Shown here one piece after another: positions 1-8,146 of a stretch of 64,000 bases of DNA (position 1 is the first letter of the stretch; each line of letters opens with the position of its first letter). Source of the DNA: Thermocrinis ruber (GTDB lineage: Bacteria > Aquificota > Aquificia > Aquificales > Aquificaceae); contig NZ_CP007028.1 of the NCBI RefSeq assembly GCF_000512735.1, forward strand, positions 930,001 through 994,000, read 5' to 3'. The notes below the pieces were generated by a model, which was given only the letters and a program-made list of their open reading frames with translations, had not been told where the DNA came from and did not search any database. The position numbers and the translations under genes were made by a program.

Positions 1-2
1 GT

Positions 3-1112
3 CTTCTAAAGGGAGCATTCACAGCAGCAATTTTGGGAGATGTTGCCAGTAGCAATGCACCCGCTACCCTTTGTGAAAAGGATGGGAAAGAAGTTTTCTT
101 TATTCAGAGAGGCAGGTTTATAGGCTACCGATATCCATCCCAAAATCAATGGTTGGAGTCTTGTTTTATTCAGGTTGCAAGGCATAAGCCTGAGCCGAGA
201 ATAACTTCTTTTGAATTGGAATGGGCGGATAAGATTAAGGCAAGCACCAACCTTATAGAGTTTTTACAATCAAATCGTGTAAAACTCCAAACTCTGCCTG
301 ATGGTTCTTACAAGATAAAGGACACTGTGAACAACAACTGCCATCCTCTAAACTCTGATGTTTTAAGAATGCTTGCAAGCTATTGCTATCAAAAGGGAGG
401 AACTTTTAGAACTGCAGATGGGCAGGACTTTAAGGACTTTATGGCAAAGGTGCTAACCACAGACCCGCCACCTAATGTATTCGTGGTAGACTACTGGCTT
501 AGGGAGATAACCAAAACCACATATTATTGCGATGGTCCTGAGAAGTTTATGGTTCGCACCACCGCAGAAAGAAGTGCATCCGATATTCAATCATTCATAA
601 TTCCCTATGTTCATTATGTTAAGCTGGGTTTAAACGAGGGGCTAATGGCTCAGGCACAAACAAGAGTAAGCCAACCCACACCAGCCCAAAATGATGCACT
701 TATCTCTATGATAAAGATGACTGCAAGTTCTAAAATGCCCTCTATGCAGGTAATGGGACAGATGCAGTATGAGACCATCTATATGTATCCAGATGGTGGT
801 TGTGATCTCGTAGCCCTAATCACAAGAGGTCCAGGATACACTACGGTAGATAACTTCAAAGTTTGCCAAAACGATGTTCAGTCTATAGGTCGTTCAAATG
901 ATTACAAGGTCATAACTGTGGATAGGATAGACCCAAGAACCGCCATGCAGCTATATACCAACTGCAGATCCTACGGAAGAATGACAAGCCTTTACAGTGG
1001 ATACAGAATTGATTGTAGAATTCCCAATCCACAACTTCCTTGCAATGGTGAGATTATCATAACAAGAGATAACAAGCTTGTAGACTTTAAGGTAGAAAAT
1101 ATATGCAGGTAA
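3..1112 (+). CDS. Cysteine-rich hypothetical protein, 5' end outside the window
   Basis: The reading frame is open from the first complete codon in the window and no convincing start is visible. A TTG at 33 lies inside an open frame, so the N terminus is missing. About 369 residues remain. I do not recognise the family. The protein has about a dozen cysteines spread along its length, several near Tyr/Gly-rich stretches (for example YCDGPEKF, PDGGCDLV, NCRSYGRM), and ends in IENICR-like sequence. Spread cysteines suggest a disulphide-bonded exported or periplasmic protein, but the signal region is not visible. It stands just upstream of insertion-sequence material, which suggests an accessory region. 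A conjugation or secretion accessory role is possible but not supported by any motif I can name. Confidence 0.6.
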   Translation, partial: LLKGAFTAAILGDVASSNAPATLCEKDGKEVFFIQRGRFIGYRYPSQNQWLESCFIQVARHKPEPRITSFELEWADKIKASTNLIEFLQSNRVKLQTLPDGSYKIKDTVNNNCHPLNSDVLRMLASYCYQKGGTFRTADGQDFKDFMAKVLTTDPPPNVFVVDYWLREITKTTYYCDGPEKFMVRTTAERSASDIQSFIIPYVHYVKLGLNEGLMAQAQTRVSQPTPAQNDALISMIKMTASSKMPSMQVMGQMQYETIYMYPDGGCDLVALITRGPGYTTVDNFKVCQNDVQSIGRSNDYKVITVDRIDPRTAMQLYTNCRSYGRMTSLYSGYRIDCRIPNPQLPCNGEIIITRDNKLVDFKVENICR

Positions 1113-1129
1113 AACTCGTAAGGAAGTTT

Positions 1130-1170
1130 GAGGGTCTGAGGTTCCCCCGCCCCTCACACCTTAGACCCTC
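1130..1170 (+). terminator. Hairpin after the Cys-rich gene, terminator or IS end structure
   Basis: A 13-bp stem with one mismatch pairs 1130-1142 with 1158-1170 around a C-rich 15-nt loop. It begins 17 bases after the stop codon of the upstream gene. No U-tract follows. The next bases, CCCTCGGCAGGG, recur almost exactly at 5023-5034, downstream of the truncated tnpB, so this may be leftover IS end sequence rather than a true terminator. Confidence 0.4.
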
Positions 1171-1183
1171 GGCAGGGGCACCT

Positions 1184-1202
1184 GAGGCTGTTCTAAAAAT
1201 CC
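1184..1202 (+). repeat. 19-bp inverted repeat, left arm, of TnpB-element copy 1
   Basis: Bases 1184-1202 are the exact reverse complement of 2818-2836, the last 19 bases shared by both copies of the TnpB-related element. The second copy (46.4 kb) has the right arm but no left arm, so this is either a terminal inverted repeat kept only in copy 1 or the stub of another element end in opposite orientation. Confidence 0.7.
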
Positions 1203-1209
1203 AAACCCA

Positions 1210-1238
1210 TTGACACACAAGAGTTTTAAGGCTAAAAT
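1210..1238 (+). promoter_or_regulatory. Element-borne promoter, near-consensus sigma70
   Basis: TTGACA at 1210-1215, a 17-base spacer, and TAAAAT at 1233-1238. The ATG of the TnpB-related gene is at 1248, only 9 bases after the -10 box, and no Shine-Dalgarno sequence fits between, so the mRNA is predicted to be leaderless. The same arrangement is conserved in copy 2. Confidence 0.75.
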
Positions 1239-1247
1239 CTAACTCTG

Positions 1248-2816
1248 ATGTTTGTTAGCTTACAATTCAAGCTTGAACTGAAAAGAGAAGACAAAGAAAA
1301 GCTCATAAAGCTAATGCGTAAGCAATCTTCAGCCATTAGAGTGGCATACAACATGCTAAAAGAGTTGGAAAAAGAGAAAACAAAAAACCCACACGCCCAA
1401 ATATACCACAGACTAAGACAGCTATTTCCTGAGTTGCCAACAAAATATATTGATTCAGCCATATACAAAGCTAAACAATATCCCACAGACAAACCAGTAG
1501 TCTTTGGAAGCAAAAGACTTTTTGAAAAACTTTGCAAAAATCACCTTACAGGGAAATTGAGAGAAAGACTTAAAAAGCGGTGGAGAGAACTAAGACAAGG
1601 AACACTTATAAGCATTGGGTCAAAATCAAAAGAAGATAAAGGGAACAGGCTACTGAGATTTGAGGACAAAGAAGGACAGCTGCACCTCAGGATTACCATA
1701 GGAAACAGGGAGTTCATCTATGCCAAAGTGTTAAGGGAACCAAGCAATAGCAAAGACAAGTGGCTCACCTTTATGGCTATGCTTTTAGAAAGTTGGCAAA
1801 CAAAAAACTACTTTGCCTATACAGTGGAGTTAAAGCTAAGAGATGGAGAGATTTATGGGAGTGTATCCTTTGAAATCCCAATGCCTAAAGTGAAACACAC
1901 AAAAGAGAACGGAGTAATAGCCATAGACATAAACGCATCACCCATACACTTAGCCATAGCGGAAGTGTCAAAAACTGGAGAACTACTAAGCTATCAAACA
2001 ATCAGCTTACACCACCTTTTAGGACTTTCTCAAAACAGCAAAGACCATCAGGAGTGGATATTAGCCCATCGGATAGTAGATTTAGCCATTCAGAAAGGTA
2101 AAGCAATAGCAATAGAAAACCTAAAGAAACTCAAAAAAGGAATGCGTGGAGATGGGAAAGCTGAGTTAAGAAAAAGACTTCATCAGTGGAACGCCAAAAA
2201 GTTTTTGCAAAAGCTAAAAAGGGTAGCAATGTTAAAGGGAGTAGAAGTAATAGAAGTCCATCCAGCCTATACATCAATCATAGGCATGCTAAAGTATGCA
2301 CCACAGTTGCACATAGACAAAGACGTAGCGGGTGCTTATGTGATAGGAAGAAGGGCACTGGGCTTTAAAGAGGACATGCCTGAGAATTACGAAAGGCTGC
2401 TAAAAGACAAAGCATATTTAGAGTTTGCCCTAAAGAGGTATGAAAAAAGGGAAGAGGAACTTAGAGAACTTACAGAGAAGGAAAGCAACGAATACAAGAA
2501 AAACGCACTAAAAAGCGAACTAAGGAGTGTAGAGAATGCAAGAAAGCTATTAATCAATCTCATACAAAGCCTTCAGAGTGAGCCAAGTTCCTGTGAGGGA
2601 GCCAATGGAAGGAATCCCGAGCAGGGAAGGGTAGCAAAAACTACCCTTCAAAGTGCTTGGGTAGTTCTGAAGGTAGCCCTCCTCTTCCCTATCCTTGGAA
2701 AGGTCTTACCAAGGGACCTTTCTCCTCTGAAGCCCGTGTTGGTGGAAGGGGTGTGGGATAGGGTGAGGCGTTCTAACGGGTTAGTTCCCTTAGAGGCTGG
2801 GGGGACGTCCCGATGA
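1248..2816 (+). CDS. TnpB-related protein (IS200/IS605 accessory type), no zinc ribbon
   Basis: This 522-residue protein has a split RuvC-like core. The first acid is in IAIDINASPIHLAIAEV (about residues 226-242), the second in AIENLKKLKKG (about 287), and the third in DKDVAGAYVIGRR (about 363). The HPAYTS motif that precedes the zinc ribbon of ordinary TnpB is present, but it runs straight into IIGMLKYAP with no CxxC pairs. Canonical TnpB is an RNA-guided nuclease of about 400 residues; this longer, ribbonless class is usually called TnpB-related, and its function is unproven. The C-terminal 80 or so residues overlap a structured DNA/RNA segment and differ most between the two copies, so they may be translated guide-RNA sequence rather than a folded domain. 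All three acids are kept, so a nuclease role is possible. Confidence 0.8.
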   Translation: MFVSLQFKLELKREDKEKLIKLMRKQSSAIRVAYNMLKELEKEKTKNPHAQIYHRLRQLFPELPTKYIDSAIYKAKQYPTDKPVVFGSKRLFEKLCKNHLTGKLRERLKKRWRELRQGTLISIGSKSKEDKGNRLLRFEDKEGQLHLRITIGNREFIYAKVLREPSNSKDKWLTFMAMLLESWQTKNYFAYTVELKLRDGEIYGSVSFEIPMPKVKHTKENGVIAIDINASPIHLAIAEVSKTGELLSYQTISLHHLLGLSQNSKDHQEWILAHRIVDLAIQKGKAIAIENLKKLKKGMRGDGKAELRKRLHQWNAKKFLQKLKRVAMLKGVEVIEVHPAYTSIIGMLKYAPQLHIDKDVAGAYVIGRRALGFKEDMPENYERLLKDKAYLEFALKRYEKREEELRELTEKESNEYKKNALKSELRSVENARKLLINLIQSLQSEPSSCEGANGRNPEQGRVAKTTLQSAWVVLKVALLFPILGKVLPRDLSPLKPVLVEGVWDRVRRSNGLVPLEAGGTSR

Positions 2817-2836
2817 GGGATTTTTAGAACAGCCTC
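2570..2836 (+). ncRNA. Candidate omega-RNA-like segment of element copy 1
   Basis: The 3' end of the gene and the element's right end contain several hairpins. The clearest is a perfect 9-bp stem, 2626-2634 with 2641-2649, loop CAAAAA. At the same place in copy 2 a different 8-bp stem occurs. TnpB omega-RNAs characteristically overlap the 3' end of tnpB and run to the element's right end, so this is the expected location. The transcript and its ends are inferred. Confidence 0.5.
2818..2836 (+). repeat. Right arm of the 19-bp inverted repeat, element right end
   Basis: Exact reverse complement of 1184-1202. The same sequence ends copy 2 at 48052. The base after it differs between copies, which defines the element end. 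Confidence 0.75.
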
Positions 2837-2990
2837 TAAGCACTTGGCTAAGAAGATTTTTAAGCACTTGCTTGGCAAAAACAGAAGACCAAGGTTTGAA
2901 GGCATTGCCCTTCACTTAGATGGGAAGGTGGCTGAACTTGAACCAAGGAAAGAAGGCAAAGCTAAAGCTTTTGATTATTGGCTAAAGCTT
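2837..2990 (+). other. Orphan coding-like fragment between two IS remnants
   Basis: Right after the element end, an open plus frame encodes a basic peptide containing KKIFKHLLGKN and AFDYWLKL before running into the 3' end of the oppositely oriented tnpB remnant. It has no start with a ribosome-binding site. It looks like a stub of a gene broken by the insertions. I do not recognise it. Confidence 0.3.
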
Positions 2991-3090
2991 TCAACCGTGA
3001 GCTGCCCCACATTGAGGCTTCCTGCTTCAACGAGGGAAATTCCCTCTCCACAGGCTTAACTTCGGGCCGCTCCAGCCCTACGAAGTAAAG
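2962..3090 (-). ncRNA. Hairpin-rich 3' end of the minus-strand tnpB remnant
   Basis: A 15-base near-palindrome at 3032-3046 and a larger stem-loop at 3060-3085 (CTTCG/CGAAG plus GGGC/GCCC) lie where an omega-RNA would overlap the end of tnpB. The gene is decayed, so this is probably a relic. Confidence 0.3.
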
Positions 3091-4163
3091 GTTTATAGAT
3101 GCATTTACATCCCTGTCGTGGACTGCCCCACATACAGGACAAGTCCAAATTCTTTCATGCAAAGCCAGTCCTCTTTTTTATAGCCACAGCAATGGCATAG
3201 CTTGGAAGATGGAAAGAACTTATCTACTTGAATAAAAGTTCTTCCATACCACTCTGCCTTATACCTGAGATAGGTCAAAAACTTTGACCAGCTCCTGTCT
3301 GAGATGGACTTGGCAAGGTTTGACTGCATTAGTCCTTTCACATTTATGTCCTCCACCACCACGACTTGGTTTTCGTCTATGATGGCTTTGGACAGTTTAT
3401 GCAAAAAGTAATTCCTTGCGTTGGATATGTAAGCGTGTAATTTAGCAAGTCTTTGCCTTACCTTTTCATAGTTCTTTGACCCTTTCTGCTTCCTTGATAA
3501 ATCTTTTTGAAGTTTCTTTAGTCTTTTCTCCGCCCGCCTCAGGTGTTTGGGATGTTCTATCTTATAAGTCCCAAAATCATTGGTAATAGTGGCAAAGTGT
3601 TCCAGACCTAAATCTATTCCACAAGCTTTGCTTTTAGGTTCTATAACCTTGTTTCTTGGTTCTTCTGTCTCCACCAAGATGGAAACATAATACTTACCGT
3701 CTTTTGTCTTTCTCACGGTGGCAGATTTTATCTGACCCTCAAAGGTTCTGTGTAGTTCAATCTTTATCCCATCCTTTATCTTTGGCAAATACAACAACCC
3801 TTTTTCAAAATCCACTTTTATGGAACCATTCACATTGTTTGTAGTGTAAGACTGCTTATCCTTTTTTCTTTTGAACTTAGGCAATCTAAAGTGCTTTTGT
3901 TTTTTGAAGTAGTCTCTGAAGGCTTTTTCAAGTTGCAACTGCACATTAGCGAGGGCAAGGCTATCTACTTCTCTAAGAAAGGGAAACTCTTCTTTATACT
4001 TGGCGGGCGTAATTCTTGGTATAGGTTCTCCCTTTTCGTAGGCAGACAGCTTTTCTGCCAACATCTTGTTTCAAACAAACCTACAACACCCAAAGGTCTT
4101 GGTGAAGTATTCCTGCTGTTCTTTTGTGGGATAAATGCGGTATTTATAGGCTTTTTTGATTAT
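2962..4163 (-). pseudogene. Decayed tnpB (IS200/IS605 OrfB family)
   Basis: This is a recognisable TnpB of about 400 codons with at least three lesions. The N-terminal motif YKYRIYPTKEQQEYF and CCRFV are readable upstream of 4073, but an in-frame TGA at 4071-4073 stands where Trp is usual (RFV-W-N). No ATG opens the frame: an ATA occupies the start position at 4163-4161 and a TAG lies three codons before it. Near the zinc ribbon the frame breaks: SSKLCHCCGYKK is in one frame and WTCPVCGAVHDRDVNASIN in another, separated at a run of six T's (plus strand 3174-3179). RuvC motifs GIDLGLEHFA and VVVEDINVKGL are intact. An initiation at the internal ATG at 4064 would give an N-truncated 319-residue product lacking the second half of the zinc ribbon. 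Confidence 0.85.
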
Positions 4164-4261
4164 TTTTTGCTATTGCATATTTAGTTGTTATTCTATCCCG
4201 AAGCCAAATACCTGTCAATCTTTCTGCAATTTCTCTCCACCTTATAGAAGATGGAGACTTA

Positions 4262-5050
4262 TTGCGGATTTGGGTTAGAGTGGTGAAAGAACTCAAAAAG
4301 AGAAACTATGTTCCTGCCACAGACACTATAGCTATAGATTTAGGGCTAAATCCATTGATAGCTACAAACAACGGTGATTTACTGGGCAGGCAGTTTTTTG
4401 ACTTTCTAAAGAAGATGGACGAAAAGATTACTAAACGCATGGCACAGGTTCAAAGAAACGGAGGACTGCCAAGCAGAGATAACAGGTATAGGGAGTATGT
4501 GAGAAGGTTAAGGGAGTTTCTCAAAAACGAAATAAACAGAGTGTTAAACAGGCTTATAAACCTTTACAAGCCAATGAAACTCGTTGTAGAAAGACTTGAC
4601 TTTAGAAGTCCTGAACTATCCAAGAGGATGAACAGGCTTATTCAAAACTTTGGCAAGCGTTATGTGAAGGAGAAGTTGGAACGGCTGCATCAGCTTTATG
4701 GCATAGAGATAGTAGAAGTCAATCCTGCCTATTCAAGTCAGGAGTGTAGTAGCTGTGGGTATGTGGATAGAGAAAACAGGAAAAGCACGCAAGAGTTTGA
4801 GTGTAAGTGCTGTGGTAATAAAATGAACGCACAAGTAAATAGTGCTAAAAATCTCCTTGAGAGAAGTTCTCTCAGGGAGTTTCATCCACACCTGCCGAAA
4901 AAGCAAGTCCTTAAGGTGCTGATACAAAGGCACCTTGAGAGATTAAAGGGGTGCAAGAGTGCTCCCCTGGATATTCTCAAAGGTAATCCCTATTACAGGG
5001 AGTTCCTTGAGAATATCCTAAACCCTCGGCAGGGCCTAACATTAAGTTAG
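4262..5050 (+). pseudogene. 5'-truncated tnpB, second subfamily
   Basis: This encodes 262 residues from a TTG; the frame stays open upstream, but the usual N-terminal 120-150 residues of TnpB are absent, so it is a truncated copy. Visible parts are RuvC-I (TIAIDLGLNPLIATNNG), a helical stretch, RuvC-II (LVVERLDFRSPELSKRM), NPAYSSQECSSCGYV, and the second zinc pair CKCCG. The third RuvC acid, normally in N-A-D-V-N, reads NAQVNSAKN: Asp is replaced by Gln. If the alignment is right, the nuclease site is broken. The last 65 residues overlap a series of hairpins and look like translated guide-RNA sequence. It is unrelated at subfamily level to the minus-strand remnant next to it. Confidence 0.75.
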
Positions 5051-5083
5051 GTGTGCATAGACAGTAAAATATCTGTCTATGCA
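4851..5083 (+). ncRNA. Candidate omega-RNA with nested hairpins
   Basis: At least six consecutive stem-loops occur in about 230 bases spanning the gene end: a palindrome at 4858-4874; 4913-4919 with 4930-4936; 4947-4951 with 4964-4968; a perfect 12-bp stem 4969-4980 with 5007-5018 enclosing 4987-4991 with 4997-5001; 5035-5040 with 5046-5051; and a perfect 11-bp stem 5054-5064 with 5073-5083. This density and position fit the omega-RNA/right-end hairpins of IS200/IS605 elements. It is not a plain terminator because no U-run follows. Confidence 0.55.
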
Positions 5084-5143
5084 AAGGGGAACTCTATTCC
5101 GCCCTGCAGGAGTGATTATATTTAATAGCATTGGAGGACTGAA

Positions 5144-6115
5144 ATGGAACTGACTTTAAACTTTGGCAGTGATGAAATATACGATGTGATCATCATCGGA
5201 GCCGGTCCTGCCGGCTCTTCCGCTGCCATATACACCGCAAGGGCAGGACTATCCACCTTGGTGCTCTACAGGGCAGAGGCGGACGGTGCCTTGGGAGTAA
5301 CCCAGCAGATAGAAAACTACCCTGGCATAAGGGGTCCCATCTCTGGCTATGAGCTTTTAAAACTTATGCGGGAACATGCAAAAGCCTTTGGTGCCAAATT
5401 TGTAAGGGGTAAAGTTATTGCCACAGACCTGTTGGGAGATATAAAGAAGGTCTATACCATAGACGGAAGGGAGTTCAAGGGCAGGGCGGTTATAGTAGCC
5501 TCCGGTGCCATGGAAAGAACCAACAAATACAAGGGAGAGGAGGAATTCTTAGGAAGGGGAGTGTCTTACTGTGGCGTTTGCGATGCGGCATTCTTTAAAG
5601 GAAAGCCCGTGGCGGTGGTAGGGGAGGACGATTACGCCTTAGAGGAGACGGAGTTTATAAGCAGGTTTGCCAGCAAGATATACTTGGTGGTTCCATCCTC
5701 TCGCATAAAGGCACCACCAGAGATGATAGAGGAGATAAAGTCCCATCCCAACGTGGAAATCCTCACCCACCACAGGGTTATACAGATTTTGGGTTCCTCC
5801 TTTGTGGAGGGCTTGGAGGTCCAAAACATAGAAACCAAAGAGAAAAAGATCCTACCTGTGGATGGTGTGTTTATATTCCTAGGAGGGAACAAGCCTTCGG
5901 TGGATTTCCTTATGAACCAAGTGGAGATGACAGACGGAAACTGTATAGTGGTAAATGAGGAGATGATGACCTCTGTGCCTGGTGTTTTTGCAGCGGGGGA
6001 TGTGCTCTGCAACAACATAAAGCAGGCGGTTATTGCGGCGGCGGATGGTGTAAAAGCAGCGTTGGCGGTGGACAAATACCTCAACAAGAAGGCAAAGATC
6101 ACCTCCCAATGGTAA
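5144..6115 (+). CDS. trxB: Thioredoxin reductase-like flavoprotein with atypical NADPH site
   Basis: A 323-residue protein of the low-molecular-weight thioredoxin reductase family. The FAD site GAGPAG is at 19-24 and the redox pair CGVC at 143-146 (usually CATC). The second Rossmann motif, normally GGGDSA, reads GEDDYA (160-165), and the HRR...R signature that binds the NADPH phosphate is absent (SSRIKAPP). The C-terminal FAD motif GVFAAGDV is intact. Known relatives without these NADPH residues use other donors, such as ferredoxin or NADH, or have unknown donors. It begins the trxB-mutL-hisF operon, with GGAGG nine bases before the ATG. Its cytosolic role is presumably thiol-disulphide reduction; the electron donor is uncertain. 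Confidence 0.85.
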   Translation: MELTLNFGSDEIYDVIIIGAGPAGSSAAIYTARAGLSTLVLYRAEADGALGVTQQIENYPGIRGPISGYELLKLMREHAKAFGAKFVRGKVIATDLLGDIKKVYTIDGREFKGRAVIVASGAMERTNKYKGEEEFLGRGVSYCGVCDAAFFKGKPVAVVGEDDYALEETEFISRFASKIYLVVPSSRIKAPPEMIEEIKSHPNVEILTHHRVIQILGSSFVEGLEVQNIETKEKKILPVDGVFIFLGGNKPSVDFLMNQVEMTDGNCIVVNEEMMTSVPGVFAAGDVLCNNIKQAVIAAADGVKAALAVDKYLNKKAKITSQW

Positions 6116-7390
6116 ATGTTTGTCAAAGAACTTCCGGAGGAGGTAAGGTTCAAAATATCCGCAGGTGAAGTTATAGAGAGCCCTGCGGACTGTGTAAAGG
6201 AGCTAATAGAAAACTCCCTTGACGCAAAGGCAAAAAGGATAGAGATAGAAGTAATCAAGGGTGGAAAGCACTACATTTCCGTCAAAGATGACGGCGTGGG
6301 CATACACCCGGAGGACCTCCCTAAAGTAATCCTGCCCTTTCACACCAGCAAGATAGAGAGGTTTGAGGACCTGCTTTCGTTGAACACCTACGGCTTTAGG
6401 GGAGAAGCCCTCCACGCCATAGCCCAAGTTAGCAGGATGGTCATAAGCTCCCGTTTTTACCAAGAGGACAGGGGCTACGAAATGAGGTTGGAAGAGGGAA
6501 AGGTGGTGCATATAAGGGAAAAGGGTATGGCGGTAGGCACAAGGGTGGAGGTCTTTGACCTTTTTTACAACCTGCCAGTAAGAAGGAACCTTCTGAAGAA
6601 GGAAGATACAGAGAGGGCAAAGATTCTGAGGCTTGTAAGAGACTACGCAATGGCAAGACCGGAGGTATCCTTCAAGCTCATAGCGGAAGGAAGGGAACTT
6701 TTGAACCTACCTTCCACCCAGAGCGCAAGGGATCGGTTGGAAGAGATATACAAAACCAAGTTTGAAGAGAGGGAGATTGAAAGGGATGGCTTACACCTGA
6801 GGGTCTTTGTTTCCCTCTCCCAAAAGAAAGGAGAGGTAAAGCTTTTCGTAAATTCAAGACCTGTCCAAAACAAAAGCTTAACGGAGTACATAAAAAGAAC
6901 TGTAGGAAGGCGCATAGCGGTTTGCCTTTTGGAAGTTCCACCCTTTGTGGTGGATGCCAACATCCATCCCAAAAAGCTTGAGGTGAAACTTCAAAAGGAG
7001 GGCAACATCAAAGAGCTTTTCAGAGAACTGTTTAAAGGACATAAAACACACATCCCATCCTTGAACCAAGAGGGACATCCATACAAAGCTGAGCCGGAGC
7101 TTGTGGGCATCTTGGAGGATACAATACTTATAGTGAATTGGATGGAGAGCCTTTACTTCATAGACCAGCATCTGCTTGCGGAACGCATAAACTACGAAAA
7201 GGGACAGACCTCCGATAAAGCATGCAGAGGTGCCATAAAGGCAGGAGACAAGCTATCGCCCGCCCAAGTTAGGGCTATGCTTAAAGAGTGGGTGGAACTA
7301 CAGAACCCTCACACCTGCCCTCACGGAAGACCCATATACTACCGCCTGCCTCTTAAAGAAATCTACCAACAGATAGGAAGGGTACGCTGA
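6116..7390 (+). CDS. mutL: DNA mismatch repair protein MutL
   Basis: GHKL ATPase motifs are at [10 protein letters not shown] (28-37), DDGVGI (58-63) and GFRGEAL (93-99). The C-terminal region is short but keeps the endonuclease motif in variant form, [12 protein letters not shown] (350-361), with ACR (369-371) and CPHGRP (401-406), the set found in nicking MutL proteins. The 424-residue length matches the compact MutL of Aquifex-type bacteria, in which the linker is nearly absent. The ATG follows the trxB stop codon directly, and the gene overlaps hisF by one base (TGATG). It should nick the newly made strand in mismatch repair together with MutS, which is not in this window. Confidence 0.95.
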   Translation: MFVKELPEEVRFKISAGEVIESPADCVKELIENSLDAKAKRIEIEVIKGGKHYISVKDDGVGIHPEDLPKVILPFHTSKIERFEDLLSLNTYGFRGEALHAIAQVSRMVISSRFYQEDRGYEMRLEEGKVVHIREKGMAVGTRVEVFDLFYNLPVRRNLLKKEDTERAKILRLVRDYAMARPEVSFKLIAEGRELLNLPSTQSARDRLEEIYKTKFEEREIERDGLHLRVFVSLSQKKGEVKLFVNSRPVQNKSLTEYIKRTVGRRIAVCLLEVPPFVVDANIHPKKLEVKLQKEGNIKELFRELFKGHKTHIPSLNQEGHPYKAEPELVGILEDTILIVNWMESLYFIDQHLLAERINYEKGQTSDKACRGAIKAGDKLSPAQVRAMLKEWVELQNPHTCPHGRPIYYRLPLKEIYQQIGRVR

Positions 7391-8145
7391 TGCTTGCCAA
7401 GAGAATAATTCCGTGCTTGGATGTGGACAAAGGAAGGGTAGTAAAAGGTGTAAAGTTCCAGAACCTAAGGGATGCGGGGGACCCGGTGGAGGTGGCAAAG
7501 AACTACGAAGAGCAATCCGCCGATGAGCTTGTCTTTTTGGACATAACCGCCTCCGCAGAAGAAAGAAAGATCATGATAGAGGTGGTGCAAAGGGTAGCGG
7601 AAACGATCTTTATACCTTTCACGGTGGGTGGTGGTGTATCCTCCTTGGAGGACATAAGGAGGCTTTTGTCTGCCGGTGCGGACAAGGTTTCCATAAACAC
7701 CGCAGCGGTAAAAAACCCACAGTTGATTTACGAGTCTGCCAAAAGGTTTGGTTCCCAGTGCATAGTGGTAGCCATAGACGCCAAAAGGTCCGAAAGGGGA
7801 TGGGAGGTTTATATTCACGGTGGGAGGACACCAACGGGGCTTGACGCGGTAGAGTGGGCAAAGAGGGTGGAGGGCTTGGGAGCGGGGGAAATCCTGCTCA
7901 CTTCAATGGACGCAGATGGCACAAAAAAGGGCTACGATATAGAGTTATGCAGGGCTGTAGCATCGGCGGTGAGCATCCCTGTGATAGCCTCCGGGGGTGC
8001 GGGCACAATGGAACACTTTTACGAAGTCTTCACACAAACAAACGTGGACGCAGCCCTCGCAGCGTCCCTCTTTCACTTCAAAGAGGTAAGCATCCCAGAG
8101 CTAAAGGCATATCTTAAAAACAAAGGTGTTCATGTGAGGCTTTAA
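7390..8145 (+). CDS. hisF: Imidazole glycerol phosphate synthase, cyclase subunit HisF
   Basis: A 251-residue (beta/alpha)8 barrel. The catalytic aspartates are visible at D11 ([12 protein letters not shown]) and D130 (AIDAKR), and the phosphate-binding loops as GGGVSS and ASGGAG. It uses ammonia supplied by HisH to make imidazole glycerol phosphate and AICAR in histidine synthesis. It overlaps mutL by one base, so it is translationally coupled to it. No other his genes are nearby, in keeping with the scattered biosynthetic genes of Aquificae. Confidence 0.97.
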   Translation: MLAKRIIPCLDVDKGRVVKGVKFQNLRDAGDPVEVAKNYEEQSADELVFLDITASAEERKIMIEVVQRVAETIFIPFTVGGGVSSLEDIRRLLSAGADKVSINTAAVKNPQLIYESAKRFGSQCIVVAIDAKRSERGWEVYIHGGRTPTGLDAVEWAKRVEGLGAGEILLTSMDADGTKKGYDIELCRAVASAVSIPVIASGGAGTMEHFYEVFTQTNVDAALAASLFHFKEVSIPELKAYLKNKGVHVRL

Positions 8146-8146
8146 G

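Larger units (their letters stand above)
1196..2836 (+). mobile_element. TnpB-related insertion element, copy 1
   Basis: The boundaries come from comparing this stretch with 46426-48052: similarity starts near 1196-1203 and stops abruptly at 2836. The element holds one gene, its own promoter, and a structured 3' segment. No tnpA (Y1 HUH or serine recombinase) is present inside it. The immediate 10-bp flanks do not match each other here, unlike copy 2. Confidence 0.75.

Noticed and set aside
1130-1170. Hairpin as another degenerate CRISPR unit
   Set aside because: It shares no sequence with the 29-base units and is not spaced with others.
1186-2846. Target-site duplication around TnpB element copy 1
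   Set aside because: The 10 bases before 1196 and after 2836 do not match each other, so only copy 2 shows a direct repeat.
2844-3059. A 71-residue gene between the IS remnants
   Set aside because: No ribosome-binding site, and the second half is antisense to the tnpB remnant; kept only as an orphan fragment.
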